This document shows positions 1 to 11,284 of a DNA stretch of 64,000 nt, one piece after another; within the stretch, counting starts at the first letter, position 1, and each line of letters begins with the position of its first letter. This DNA is from Eucalyptus grandis (taxonomy: Eukaryota; Streptophyta; Magnoliopsida; Myrtales; Myrtaceae), in NCBI RefSeq assembly GCF_016545825.1, contig NC_052620.1:17174001-17238000 (forward strand), written 5' to 3'. The position numbers and the translations under genes are program-made. Below the pieces are notes generated by a model that searched no databases, was not told the DNA's origin, and worked only from the letters and a program-made list of their open reading frames with translations.

Positions 1-907
1 GTGGTGCTATTTCCAATCCTTATGGCTATGTTTGGTTATCCGGGTTTCTAATTTGAATATGACTGGATAGGATAAGATATGAAATCTTGGGATTTTTTTA
101 TATCATGTTCATTGTTTGGTGAATCGCAATATTAAAGTTGGATATGTTTACATCATATCATGTACATGTTTTTTTATTTATATAAACGGCATATAATTAT
201 AATGAACCTAATATATGATTAAGTCCACCCATTTTACCAAAAACAGAAAATTGCCCTCTATTATTCAATTCCAATTTAAATTAAGGATCCTAAATTTAGT
301 TCTACATCTATGTAGGATTCATTTACCATAAATAATAATTTCATATGTTTAATTTTTGTTTATAGCAAATTTTCCATATGTATTAAAGGCACTATGTTTT
401 TATTATTGTTAGATATTACTTCCATACTAATATGTTTTGTCAAAAAGAGAAATATCAAGAAATATCAAAGAAATCTATTTCTTTTCCACTTTGTCAATGA
501 CATTTATGGATAAATTGTTAAGTAAAGTAATTTATTAAATAAAAAATTGCATAAAGTAAGATTTTTTTTTCTGAAATTGGTAGTGAAATATCATTATTTT
601 TTATTGACAAAAATTAAAATCATCTATGAACTATTTATAGAAAAATATCAAGATACCTCATTGTGTATTATTTTTAGTGTATTTCTATATATTCCTCCAA
701 TGTCTTAAATGCTATGTATAAAAGCATTTCATCAGTATAATAAGGAAAAAGATTAATAATTTGAGATATATATTTTAGAAATGCAATTTATATACAATTT
801 ACCAAGAAAGTGAGCTTTTGAGATAAGAGGGCCAAAAAATAGATAATTTGTTATAAGACAAATGATGAAGAAGAGACTTCTTAGTTTTATACTATATCAA
901 AGAATGT
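1..907. mobile_element. hAT-like MITE, copy 1 (right end lost)
   Basis: AT-rich non-coding stretch that aligns with the complete copy at 19511-20470. Both contain the anchor around TTAAGTCCACCCATTTTACC-like sequence and end together at the string ATCAAAGAATGT. The first bases (GTGGTGCTATTTCCAATCC) resemble the terminal repeat of the complete copy, so the left end lies at or just before base 1. This copy keeps about 190 bp and about 70 bp that copy 2 lacks, but loses the last ~270 bp at about position 907. No ORF is present. Confidence 0.7.
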
Positions 908-1034
908 AACCCACCCCACTGTGGACGCGTTGGTTCGAGTGAACATGGAGGACGGCATCTCTCTCCAATGCCTCATTGGACCCACCATGTTTAACAGACT
1001 AGCATCACCATAGGCCAGGCCTCCCTTCTTGCCC
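908..1034 (+). pseudogene. LRR receptor-like gene fragment, 5' piece
   Basis: The end of this stretch encodes GQASLLAL, the start of an LRRNT_2-type cap as found in LRR receptor-like kinases (typical form DQ-ALLALK-HI). Reading continues at 15804-15880, on the far side of the MULE, as KWHITSDPT and then an LRR-like piece (LPRLKHLFLNGNGLSG). An upstream ATG near 944 is in another frame, so the signal-peptide part is frameshifted. The cap is fused directly to a repeat, so this was already a gene fragment before the MULE landed. Family assignment rests on the cap motif only. Confidence 0.6.
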
Positions 1035-1111
1035 GGGAGAAGTACACTATTGGTGTCATAAGTTGTGTATGACGCTCACTTTGGTGCCAAAAGTTTCTGC
1101 CGGATCACTTA
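1035..1111. repeat. MULE left terminal inverted repeat, outer part
   Basis: Reverse-complement match to 15726-15802, with the shared phrases GTCATAAGTTGTGTA and CACTTTGGTGCCAAAAGTTT. The TIR is cut at 1111 by the Harbinger element and resumes at 2414-2530 (TTAAGTGCCAAAATTTTTG and following). Confidence 0.85.
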
Positions 1112-2413
1112 GGGGGTGCATGACAAAATTTCTATTTCAGAAATTGATTTCTCAATTTCTATTCCCCGGACAAGTTTCTGAAGAAAGAAACTCGTTTAAT
1201 AATGACTCAAAATTTCTATTTCTGGAACAAAAATTCGTTTGATAATAGAATAAATTTCTATTTCTAGGAATAAAAATTGATTAGATAACAATATAGGAAA
1301 TCCTGAAATACAAAATAATAGTTGAAATAATACTAAAACAACATAGGAAATCCTCAAATACAAAATAATAGTCAAAATAATACTAATACATTACAAAAGT
1401 TGAAAATATAATTTCATGGAATTTCCAGTATATTATTATCCATTGCCATTTTATTGGCAATGGTTTTCCTAAGCGTATTTATTTGGTTTCCTTCCTCGGT
1501 CAATGTACTCATCTTGCGTAAGTTTAGACAAGTACTGCGGAAGCATGAATATGGGTGCCATCAATAGTGCCTATATAGCCCTGTCATTTTTATCAAAGAC
1601 TAGTATTACACAAGATTATCTACAAAATAAAATTGATAGTGCAAAGGAATATATGAGAATTCTACCTTGAAGTAACATTTATGGTTAGGAACCAATCGGA
1701 GGAAGGTCGGTTTATTTTGATTCTCAAATTAAATCAGTCCAGTTGCTCATGCTTAATTTTTTTATTGTTGCTCAATAAACCTTTAATGGCCCTTACATAG
1801 CAAAGAGAGAGATTCTCTTGAATCTCTTGCCTTCGAATTAAAATTCGAGATTGTGTAACAATCTAATTATTTTGATTTTGCAAGAATTTTGAATCCGTAA
1901 AGAAACAAGGTTAAATTTCTAGGCACATTTTTTATTCATCTATTGCGTAAAAACTTTTTCTTCAACTGGCCATACGTGTGCCCTTTCTCGGAGGAAAGAG
2001 CCCCATTGTTTTTAAGTAAGCACTTAAGAACTTTGGTCGTTTTTGAAAATTGGGGACCCATTCGATTGCCTTTCATCCTAACGAGGAAGTTATAAAAAAA
2101 AAAAAAACATGATCAAAATAAGAAAAAAAATTAGCAATAATTTGTGAAGTTGTGGTTATGAGTGAATTACGTTAGTAAGAAAGCACAATGTTCTTTTATA
2201 TGGTCTAATTTCAGCTTTTGAATTCTATTTCATAAATTGAGAAGTTAAAAATTCCAGCTTCTGATTTCTTCGATTTCTCTATTTCTGGAATAGAAATTTG
2301 TTTCAGAAATAGAGAAATCAAATTGCATTACCAAACGGATTTCTATTCCAAATCTATTTTGAGGAACAGAGAAACAGAGAAATCGAGAAATAGAAATTTT
2401 GTCATGCGTGCCC
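1112..2413. mobile_element. PIF/Harbinger-type element, non-autonomous, 1.3 kb
   Basis: Terminal inverted repeats: left GGGGGTGCATGACAAAATTT, right (reverse complement) GGGCACGCATGACAAAATTT, continuing into TCTATTTC-rich sequence. It is flanked by TTA at 1109-1111 and 2414-2416, the trinucleotide target typical of PIF/Harbinger. It sits inside the left MULE TIR, so it is younger than that TIR. It holds a transposase remnant on the minus strand near 1490-1590. A related 677-bp element is at 61919-62595. Confidence 0.85.
1490..1590 (-). pseudogene. HARBI1-like DDE transposase remnant
   Basis: The minus strand reads YIGTIDGTHIHASAV followed by a stop, TYAR, another stop and a PRK-rich stretch. 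GxIDGTHI is the first catalytic-Asp motif of the DDE_Tnp_4 nuclease of PIF/Harbinger elements. Stops interrupt the frame at once, and no second or third catalytic motif is recognisable. It explains the origin of the enclosing non-autonomous element. Confidence 0.6.
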
Positions 2414-2699
2414 TTAAGTGCCAAAATTTTTGAAAAACGATTACTTTAGTGCCACTGTCGATTTAAATTGGCTGGAAATCCGACATGGCAGTTTTTTATT
2501 AATTTTTGACACGGATGTGGATCGCCGGAGAATATAATCAGCATATAAAGAACAAAACAACGCCGTTTACCATTTTCCCCCAAAGAAAAAACCCTAAATC
2601 CCCAATTTCAACTATAACTGGAAGTTGAAAACCTTAAATCCCCAATTCGACCATTTCGAGTGCATACTTTGATTTTCTCCAAAAGTTATCAGTTCGCTC

Positions 2700-3128
2700 T
2701 TGCAAATGGAGGACAGAAGCTTCAGCAGCGCCTCACATTCCTATAAGAAAAGCGAATTAGATGGTGAGTGTTACTGTTCTTGTGGGTTACCAACTTCTTG
2801 GACTCGGTTGAATCCCGGGAATAGATTTCATGGGTGCGGCAGATATAGAGAAGGGTTGAAGTGCCAATATTTCAAATGGTTTGATAAGAAATTCTCTAAT
2901 CAAGTGACAGAGGTGATATTGGAGTTACTTGAAGACCGAAATCAACCTCCACCTACGTTAATGGACGAGTTGGAGGATGTCGATTCAATGCAACCTCAAA
3001 TGAACGGTTTAACATCTTTGGTGGACCATTTGAAGAGGGAGGTTTCAAGGCTGAAAATTGAAAGAAACTTTTATCGAGCATTGATTATGTTCTTATTCTC
3101 GTGGGTAGTTTATTCAAATGTAAAGTGA
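2700..3128 (+). CDS. GRF-type zinc-finger protein (MULE cargo)
   Basis: A 142-codon ORF, probably starting at the ATG at 2706 (MEDRSFSS) rather than the TTG at 2700. Residues ~23-62 match the GRF zinc finger: CYCSCGLPTSW, then TRLNPGNRFHGC, then LKCQYFKWFD, i.e. C-x-C-G ... NPG-RF--C ... C-yFkWfD. A predicted coiled coil follows (LTSLVDHLKREVSRLKIERN), then a hydrophobic C-terminal segment (FYRALIMFLFSWVVYS) that could anchor in a membrane or be buried. Plant genomes carry many such short GRF-coiled-coil-hydrophobic proteins, several within MULE-type elements; their function is not established and nucleic-acid binding is inferred from the GRF family. It lies between TIR-like repeats (2414-2530 and ~3560-3720), opposite in orientation to the transposase. 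The frame is open and undamaged, unlike the transposase. Confidence 0.75.
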   Translation: MQMEDRSFSSASHSYKKSELDGECYCSCGLPTSWTRLNPGNRFHGCGRYREGLKCQYFKWFDKKFSNQVTEVILELLEDRNQPPPTLMDELEDVDSMQPQMNGLTSLVDHLKREVSRLKIERNFYRALIMFLFSWVVYSNVK

Positions 3129-3559
3129 GTAATGAGAAGAAGTTTGTATGTCTACCATATTCGAAGACTTGGAATATGTACTTGTATTTGATTATTTATA
3201 AGTAAAATGTGTTTTTGGTTTGTTGGAATTTTTGTATGGAGCAGAAGGTTTTGTTGTTGTAATTTATGGGTAGAAATGCAAGGTTGGACTTAGAATGTAT
3301 TAGTTGTGGGCATTTAAAAGTTTTGTTATTTAGTTGTGTATTGTCAATATTTGTTTTGGTTAGTTTTTGCTTCAAATATAATGGTTTGCTGTATTTTTTA
3401 TTTGGTAATAGTTTGCTACATTGAAAACTTTTGGTAATGGTTAGCTGCATTTTTTATTTGATAATGGTTTGTTGGTTTACTGGTTTGCTGGTTTGCTAGT
3501 TTGTTGGTTTGCTAGTTTGCTGCAACTACAAACTATGGTGAAATTAAAGGATGGTGGCA

Positions 3560-3725
3560 AATTCACGATTGACCATTTTAGTGCTATAAGTTGTAAATAG
3601 TGATCACTTGAGTGCCAAGTTTTTATAAAAGTGATCATTTAAGTGCCAGTCACGATTATAAAGTGATCACTTATGTTGCGCAAGTTTTTTAAAAAAGAAC
3701 ATGTTAGTGCCAAACGTCACATTCC
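3560..3725. repeat. Internal TIR-like repeat block of the MULE
   Basis: Contains three to four variants of the phrase GATCACTT-AGTGCCAA spaced 40-60 bp apart (around 3600, 3640, 3670 and 3705). This phrase is also found in both MULE TIRs (1105-1111 with 2414-2465, and 15720-15740). It may be a subterminal transposase-binding block or a captured internal TIR. Confidence 0.5.
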
Positions 3726-4159
3726 AAATGCACCTTGTTCTTGCACCTTATTATTGCACCAGTTGGGTTGCTAGTGCATCTTCTTACACCAGTCCATACA
3801 AGTATTGATGCAACAAAATGTACCAGCACCCAAAATGTTCTTACAGTAGCACATAAAACCAGAATCCCACAAATTCATTACAATCTACAACTTCAACCAG
3901 TAATAGCAACATTGCAGCAACATCAAAAATAAAATATACATCATAACTGACTTGCTAGCATTCTAGCCGAAACCAACACAAGAGAAAATAATCATTCAAG
4001 TACTTGCCATTAACATTGATTGATTGTTTACAAAAGAAAAGAAAAACATGTCTAACTTCACTCTCCAATCACCGAAAGTTCAGCACCTTCTTAAAAAAAA
4101 ACAATGGCAATATGTAGGCAGCAACTACCATCAATGATATAATATTCAGCACCCTCCCA

Positions 4160-5299
4160 TCAGTCAATATTGATAACACCATGATCTCCTTTTCCTCTTG
4201 GAGTTTTGAATTGATTCATAATCCGAGCACTCTTTCGAACTGGATGTGTAGGTTCTTTAACTGGGCTTTTTGCCACCTTATTTTCCTTTTCCTTGTTTTT
4301 GATGGCGGCTATTTTTGTTCTAGCACGTGTCATGTGTTGGTCCATATCATCACTACTGCTCTCAATTGTTGGTTGAGATGGAACTGGTGCTGGGTTATTT
4401 TTGGATGGCTATTTCGCAGTTATACCCGCTGTTTTCTTCTTCTTTAGAGCACTCTTCTTTGGCTGCGCCTTGATTCTTGAGTTGGTCCACCTTTTGAGAG
4501 AAGTACATTCGAAGTTCTCCTAAGCTACAAGAACATAGTGATATTGTCAACCAAATGAATTGAAGTACAACAAATTAAATGTATGAGGCCTATAAATCTT
4601 ACATTCAAAATAGTTATTCCAGTACATTCATCTGTGTAAATTCCATAACCATATTGCCTTAATCTTTTTCCAAGAGCCCATTTTGCTCGCTGTGGTGCAT
4701 CACATTCAGCAGCAACAATCCTTATAGCAACTTCTGCAACTTGTGCAGTTGCTTGTCTTCTCACTTGAGAAACATATAACAAATGTAAATTTCAGCTCAT
4801 AAAAGACCAAACACAGTGATGTACAACTTACATGATATTTTTTCCTTGTTTGCTCAATAGTAGATTCAGTTGTTGTTGTTGCTGTCCTGCCCATTCTAGT
4901 CCCTGTTCTTGCACTTGAGCCTATAACAGGGCTTTTTTTGGCTCTTTAGTAGGCCTTACAACAATGTATTGTATTATGATTATAACTAACTACAACAAAT
5001 AATTAGACATCTACACATTTTCATGGTGGAAACAAATGGAGAAAACTTCTCAAATTACAAGTGCATGACAGAGGAAAAGCACAAGAGAAGCCAGTACACA
5101 TGGTCAACCATCAAAATCTATCGAATAAGAATTGTAAAGTTACTAAGACAAAGAGAATACTTACCTTACAGCATGACTTTCCGTTTGCCCTTCAGTAGGC
5201 ATTACAGTAGAGCCTTATGTCCTCCCTTCAATAGGCCCAACAAGAAACTTTTCAGTAGGTCCTGTCTCTAGCACTGAATAAGCTATTACATCTTGCTGT
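4160..5299 (-). pseudogene. Possible 3' (C-terminal) part of the MULE transposase or second MULE gene
   Basis: On the minus strand there are short open blocks without strong homology. One ends in a Lys/Arg-rich tail at 4345-4160 (KSPVKEPTHPVRKSARIMNQ, then a stop). Another at ~4780-4620 contains AQVAEVAIRIVAAECDAPQR, and one near 4894 starts MGRTATTTTESTIEQTRKKY. Intron-like AT-rich gaps separate them. Position and strand fit the basic C-terminal region that follows the zinc knuckle of MULE transposases, but I cannot join them with confidence. No domain is recognised. Confidence 0.35.
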
Positions 5300-7537
5300 T
5301 GATGTTGCTTTTTCATCACAACCTTTCTTATTGTGCCATTCCTTGCGGCAATAAGAGCATTTCATCTTTGATCCAGTTCTACTCATCCTCTAACTTGATG
5401 CCTCTTCCTGCTGCATTCTTCGTCTCTTTTTTTGGCTTCCTATTTGCTTCTTCAGGAGTAAAGGTAGAGGGCTTTCATGATTTGTTGACTCCCAAAATTT
5501 GCTGCTTTTGATAGGTTGCATCATGAATTGGTATGAAGCAAGGTATGAGCTTTTTTTTGTACCAATCATGTAGGTAATTATCTATGTTTTCTTGCTTCAT
5601 CTGAATAGCACAAATGGCATGGGCAGAGGGAACTCCATTCAGTTGCCAGGCTCGGCATGAACACTTTCTTCTATCCAGGTTGACAACATACTTATCCTGA
5701 TTTTGAATAATCTCATATCCATTATCTCCATTCCAAACTGAATGGCAAAATCTACTAGTAGCAATATTTGCATCCAATCTTTTCACAATCCTAGGGCCAC
5801 AATCTCTACTCCATTTCATAGCCTCATCTCTTTATCTATGCAGTCTAGTCATAACCATAACTCGAATATCATCAAGCATGCTGATGATTGGTTTGCACCT
5901 AGTATCTAAAATTCTGCCATTAAAGCTTTACTGAGGTTGTTATCAATGATATCGTATTTGAACTCTTCGCTGAAGAAAGCCCGACACTAGTGCTTAGCTT
6001 TTGTCTGGAAGAGTGCATTAGAACATTCATTTGTCAGTTGCAACAATCCTTGTTTGGCTAAATCTGAAAGCAGTCTAATCATAGCCATAACTCGAATATC
6101 ATCAAGCATGCTGATGATTGGTTTGCACATAGTCTCTAAAATTCTGCCATCAAAAGCTTCACTGAGGTTGTTATCAATGATATTGCATTTGAACTCTTCA
6201 CTGAAGAAGGCCCAACACCAGTGCTTAGCTTCTGTCTAGAAGAGTGCATCAAAACCATCATTTTTCAGTTGCAACAATCCTTGTTTGGCTAATCTAAAAT
6301 TAGCCACGTTCGTACTCTTTGCTATTTGCCAGAACTGCTTTTGTAGCCTATCTCTTTTGAAGTTCCCTGACCGGTTTGCATATATGTGCTTCGCACACAT
6401 TCTATGCTCATCAAGCGGCATTAACTCAGTTAATGCAGGAATAAGTCCCTACAAAAATTCAAACCAATAAATACAAGTCATGAAAAATATGCAAGTGATT
6501 AATATTAAAAGGGAGTGAATTAATTGACAATGAAATTACCTTTTGTTGGTCGTTTATGAATGCCTATCCTCCCCTATCAGTTATATCAAGGTCAGTCATT
6601 AAATTTTTTAGGAACCAAGACCAAATATCCTTGTTCTCCATCTTCACCACCGCCCGAGCTATCGAGAACATTTGATTACTGGCATCTCCCCCCATACCAG
6701 CCAACAACTCTCCCTTGCATAAACCCTTTAGAAAGCATCCATCCAATCCTATAACTCTTCTATAACTAGCCAATAAGCCTTATTTGCACGCATCAAAAGA
6801 GACATAAAATCTATCAAATCTAGGCCCAAGATCAAGGAGTGGCCTCTTCACAACCTCTACATATACCATATTAGATGGGTTTTGAAACATGCATTCGCCA
6901 ACATAATCCCATACCTGCGCATATTTCTTCATTATACCCACCCATTAATATCTTCATCACCATCATCTTAGCTCTCTTACATTGATTCCTCGACACATTA
7001 ACCCCCATTTGCTTCTTCACTAACTATTGAAATCGAGAACTCTTGATCTCGGGCATTGCTTTGATAGTATTGAAAAAATGCTTTGATAACCATACACTTG
7101 TTACCTTTTTATTGTTAAAGATAATTGGACAAGTATGTTCCCCATGTAAGGATCTAATCTAGAATGACCCATTCTTACTCAGCGCGTCATAAAGCTTCCA
7201 TGAACAATTGGGTTGTAAGCACTTAGCTCTCACAAATTCCTTCATGTTTCTAATGAATTTAACGCTCCTCTGTTCACCAATGGAGTTCTTCACAACAACT
7301 TCCTTGAACTGTTTGGCATTGTCAAATCTCATGCCCACCAACAAAATAGGTTTATCAACAGTCAGATCATAGCAAAGGTACTTACTTTTTCTTCAGCGAG
7401 TAGGTTCTTCATCATCATTGTTAAGCTCATTTTCCAAACCAGCAACTTCATTGCCGCAGCTTTCTTCATCTTTACTTCTATTACCTTCAACTAGATCTCC
7501 ATCCCTATTTACTGGTTCAAGTCTCTTTGTTGAAGCT
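5300..7537 (-). pseudogene. MULE (MuDR-type) transposase, central and C-terminal part, decayed
   Basis: Read on the minus strand in this order. At 7344 is a DNA-binding-like block (GMRFDNAKQFKEVV ... RAKCLQPNCSWKLY). Around 6773-6564 is the DDE core (RVIGLDGCFLKGLCKGELLA ... ENKDIWSWFLKNL). At 6421-6236 is EHRMCAKHIYANRSGNFK. At 5819-5475 is a SWIM-type finger (KCSCRAWQLNGVPSAHAICA), where the usual third Cys is Ser. Near 5360-5318 is a CCHC zinc knuckle (CSYCRKEWHNKKGC). Multiple stops, frameshifts and a ~220-bp internal duplication show it is dead. Upstream it is cut at 7538 by the nested LTR; the N-terminus resumes at 14083. Confidence 0.85.
5843..6290. repeat. Tandem duplication inside the transposase gene (~225 bp x 2)
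   Basis: Two near-identical consecutive copies start at about 5843 and 6068 (both contain CATAACTCGAATATCATCAA and GATTGGTTTGCAC) and end in TTGTTTGGCTAA. The duplicated segment encodes the region after the DDE core on the minus strand. The copies differ at a few percent of bases, so the duplication is old or arose during transposase decay. Confidence 0.85.
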
Positions 7538-8044
7538 GCAAGTGTGGCATCCCAAAATTCTTAACGACCTCTAGTTACATTAAAGTCTATGAATAGGTGA
7601 TGGAAGTACCATCAAGTTATTTTATGGCCATTTAATCCATAATTTGCAATAAGATATATGGCCAAGCTTTTAAGGGATAATTATGTGATAGGAAAGAAAA
7701 TTCTATCATTGGCCATGTGCATCATAAATTGGAATTTATGGATCTGTGACTATAAGTTTAATGGCCTTATTATTTATGCAATTAGATATTTATTTAAATG
7801 ATGATTAAGATATATTATAAAAATAAAATAAAAATAAACTTGGGCCATTTAAGTTTGGACCTAGGGCCCAAGTGAGATGGGCCTAAAGTGGGCCATAAGC
7901 CCGGCCCATTGTCGCGCATGGAGGGGGGAGGAGGAGCCGCATGGCTTCCTCCAAGTGTCTTCAACCAAGGAGACACTTGTCTCCTTCTTAGGGACAAGTG
8001 TCCCCCATGCAAAGAGGGGGTGCATGCAAATATATCAACCAAAA

Positions 8045-8105
8045 AGAGAGAGAGAAAGGGAGAGAGAGAGAGAGAGAGAGAGAGAGTGAGTTGCGAGAGA
8101 GAGGG
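8045..8105 (+). repeat. (GA)n-rich leader of outer family-I LTR
   Basis: Almost pure GA run with a few interruptions. The same purine-rich leader follows the TATA box in the sister LTRs (9861-9960 and 52308-52400). ORFs crossing it are low-complexity Arg/Glu artefacts. Confidence 0.8.
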
Positions 8106-8394
8106 AGGCCGAGGAGGAGGAGCTCGCCCGTCGCCGCCCGCACGCCGTTCATCCGTCGCCGGTGTGCCGTCCGTGTGCTCGTATTTGCTTGGTCTTAGAG
8201 GCAAGTTGGGGTCCTTTGCTGCTCTTGCATGTGTGTGTGTTACATGTATGTCAAATTTTGGGTGATTAGGAGAGGAAAACCAAAGCTTGGATGACTTGTT
8301 TTTGAGTAAGGTTGCTGTTTTCGTTTGAATCCGCTCGAGTCAGAATGTTGTGAGAGCTTGCATGCATGTTTAGAGTTCGATTTTGGCTCTAATC

Positions 8395-9075
8395 TCTTCA
8401 TCAAAGTTGTAGCTAACATCTTACAATACAACATACTAAAATTTAGTGGACAATGATGGATATTTAAGGGGTTAAAATCGCATTTTACGGAGACCTCAGA
8501 TCTGGAACGATTTCACTGACCTCTTGATGAATTTGTGGTTGCATGTTGATTTTTGCTAAGAATCTCTCTTCCATTTCTTCATTAAAGTTGTAGGGGACAT
8601 CTTAAAATACAACATACTCAAATTTTGAAGTGAAATTAACAATTATAACCTAGTAAATCGACTAGATCTTGAAGATGGTAATTCTGGAGATGTATTACAG
8701 GACACCCGAGAATTCATGGACCTAAATGACGACTATAATATGGTTATTTGACTTAGATCTCTCATGAAACTTGTAGAGGACATCTTGATGTAGAACATAT
8801 CAAAATTTCAGTGGAAACGAAGAAGGATAGGTAGGTGAAAACTTAGTATTTCGGAGAAGCATGTACTGGACGATTCGGCGATGGATCCAGAAGCTTCGTG
8901 AGACTGTAGAAATTAATCTAAAAAGAATATGACTTGGAAACCTTCACGAAAGATATACGAAAATGTCTTGGCCGTAACTTGGTAGAATTTCGTAATTTTT
9001 GGAGGTCGTATGGATATTTTAATCGAATTTCTTCGGAAACTGTGCATTCTGGTTTCATCCGAAAATTACATGCTG
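8395..9075 (+). repeat. Four-module ~181-bp degenerate tandem array in LTR
   Basis: The core phrase (TTCATnAAAGTTGTAGnnnACATCTT, then A-rich ACATACTAAAATTT) recurs with AAGTTGTAG-like starts near 8404, 8584, 8767 and, more diverged, 8949. Spacing is 180-183 bp. Each unit also carries a second phrase resembling TTTCGGAGA-n-TGTACTGGA about 90 bp later. The same four-unit array occurs at 10249-10930 and 52713-53400. Confidence 0.75.
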
Positions 9076-9854
9076 TTTTGTGTAAATTATGGATTTGTGT
9101 GGATTTCTCATTGGCCATGTATTTTGCATGAAATCATTATCCTATTGTCTTATTTATTACTTGCCTTAAATTTTATGATTTTTGAGATTATATAAATAAT
9201 TAAATTTAATATTTTTGAAAATGGCACAAGCTGGAATTTAAATAAATGTAAAAAGGGCATGATAAATGGATTATTTTAATTGGCATAAATTCCATGAATT
9301 TTATTTTATAAATAATTGCACCATGTAGTATGTGTGATGAGGTCTTGATGTATGCATTGATGTGGCATCCCAAAAATTCAAATCCAAGCCATAAGGTGTG
9401 TTAAAGTCTTTAATTAGGTGATCGAATTTCCATGGCTTATGTTTTAGCCATTAGTCTTTTAATTGGATGATTTGTGTTTATGATTGTAAAAAATTCAAAT
9501 TCGATAGATTAATAATTTATGCTTGGCCATGTGCTTTAAAAATTAAATTTCAATGAATAAAATGCCCCAAGACTTTGGCCAAGATAGAATTTGAATTTTG
9601 AAATAATTATAGAAAGGAATTCAAAAAAAAAGAAAAGGAAAAAGGGGTTAAAATTCGAATGGGCCTTAGACCCATTGGCCTAAGCTTGGTGGGCCAAGCT
9701 AGTCGGCCCAAGAGGGAGTTCGACCGGCCCATTAAGGGCCCAAAGGGAGAGGTGGCCGGCCCATGCATGGATAAAGACAAGTGGCAAGGGGGAAGGCCAT
9801 GCATTGGTCCATTTAAGTGGCATGTAATCATTAGCAATGATGGAGATTTGGGGA

Positions 9855-9862
9855 TATAAAAG
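9855..9862 (+). promoter_or_regulatory. TATA box of inner family-I LTR
   Basis: TATAAAAG immediately before a GA-rich leader. The equivalent place in the 51854 LTR reads AAATAAAAGAG (52306-52313) and in the outer LTR a decayed AAATATATCAACC. This is consistent with the U3/R boundary of an LTR. Confidence 0.65.
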
Positions 9863-9965
9863 AGAGAGAGAAAGGAGAGTGACCGGTTTTTGCTTCATTC
9901 GGCCGAGAGAGAGGGTGAGAGAGAGAGAGAAATCGCGAGAGAAAGGGAGAGACTGAGAGGGAGAG
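9863..9965 (+). repeat. GA-rich leader
   Basis: Interrupted GA repeats (GAGAGAGAGAAAGG and similar) running to the GGAGCCG-rich stretch. Low complexity. Confidence 0.75.
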
Positions 9966-10244
9966 GAGGCGGAGCCGAGGAGGAGCCGCCGTGTGCCGCC
10001 GTCCGTTCGTTGTATCTGTCCGCTGTACGCCGTAGTTTGTCCATCCTAGAGGAAAGTGGAGTCCTATAACTTCTCTTGCATGTTTGTATATGGTTTGCAT
10101 GTTCGATTTTGGATGTTTTTAGTGAGAAAAACCGAGGTAAGGTTGGTTTGTTCTCAAGTCGAGTGACTGTTCTTGCTCGGGTTGTGGGAGTCAGTAACTT
10201 GTTTGAGCTTGCATGTGTGTTTGGAGTCCGATTTTTGCTTCTAT

Positions 10245-10935
10245 GTCTTCATGGAAGTTGTAGATAACATCTTTTACTATAACATACTGAAATTTCATGG
10301 AAAATGATGGAGATATGAGGGGTCAAAGTCCTATTCTACGGAGACCCCAGATCTGTGAAGTTTTCACTGACCTCTTGTTGGATTCTTGATTGCATGTTGA
10401 TTTTAGTTGAATATTTGACTTCGATGTCTTCATGAAAGTTGTAGGTAACACCTTAAACTACGACATAATAAAATTTGAAGAGAAATGAACCAGTATAGCC
10501 TAGTAAATCGGCTAGATCATGGAGACGATGATTATGCGTTCCGAGACACCCGAGACTTCATGGACTTAAATGGTGACCATAATTTGGTTATTTGACCTAG
10601 ATCTCTTCACAAAACTTGTAAAGGACACCTTGATACATAACATATTAAAATTTCAGAGGAAACAAAAGAGATTAGGTAGGTTAAACCTTAATATTTAGGA
10701 GATGTGTATTCTGGACGATGCGGTAAGGATTCCAGAAGCTTCGTGAGGTTGTACAAAATAATCTATAAGGAATATGGCTTGGAGTTCTGCATGGAAGTTG
10801 CACGAAAATGTCTTGGCTATCACCCTGTCAAATGTCGTAATTTTTGGAGGCCGTATGAGTATTTTAATCGAATTTATTTGGAAACTGTGCATTCTGGTTA
10901 TTATCCGAATATCATGTGCTATTTTGTGGAAATTG
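10245..10935 (+). repeat. Four-module ~181-bp array in inner LTR
   Basis: AAGTTG/AACTTG cores at 10255, 10436, 10613 and 10795, spacing 181, 177 and 182 bp. The units are degenerate copies of those at 8395-9075. Confidence 0.75.
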
Positions 10936-11284
10936 TGAAATTCAATTTGGCCATGAATTTTGCATGAAATTTGTCATCCTATTGGTTTTTTAATGATTGT
11001 TTGGATATTATGATTTTGGGAAAATCATAGATATTGAATTTAATATTTATTTATGAAAATAAATAAAATAATAATAAAATTAAATAAAATAATAATAAAA
11101 AATAATAAAATAAAAAGGGATTATTTTATTGGCCATAAATTCCATTGAATTTATTAGTAAATAATTATGCATTGTTGCATGTATGATAAGACATTGGTGT
11201 ATGTATGACCATGAATTGTGATGCATGTGTGAATCATATGCCATGTTAAAATGAGATCAAAATAATGATAAATGTGGATAATGA

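Noticed and set aside
7815..8265. Overlapping ORFs of 125-129 codons on both strands
   Set aside because: They span the GA-rich leader of an LTR; Arg/Glu or Ser/Leu runs come from the (GA)n tract.
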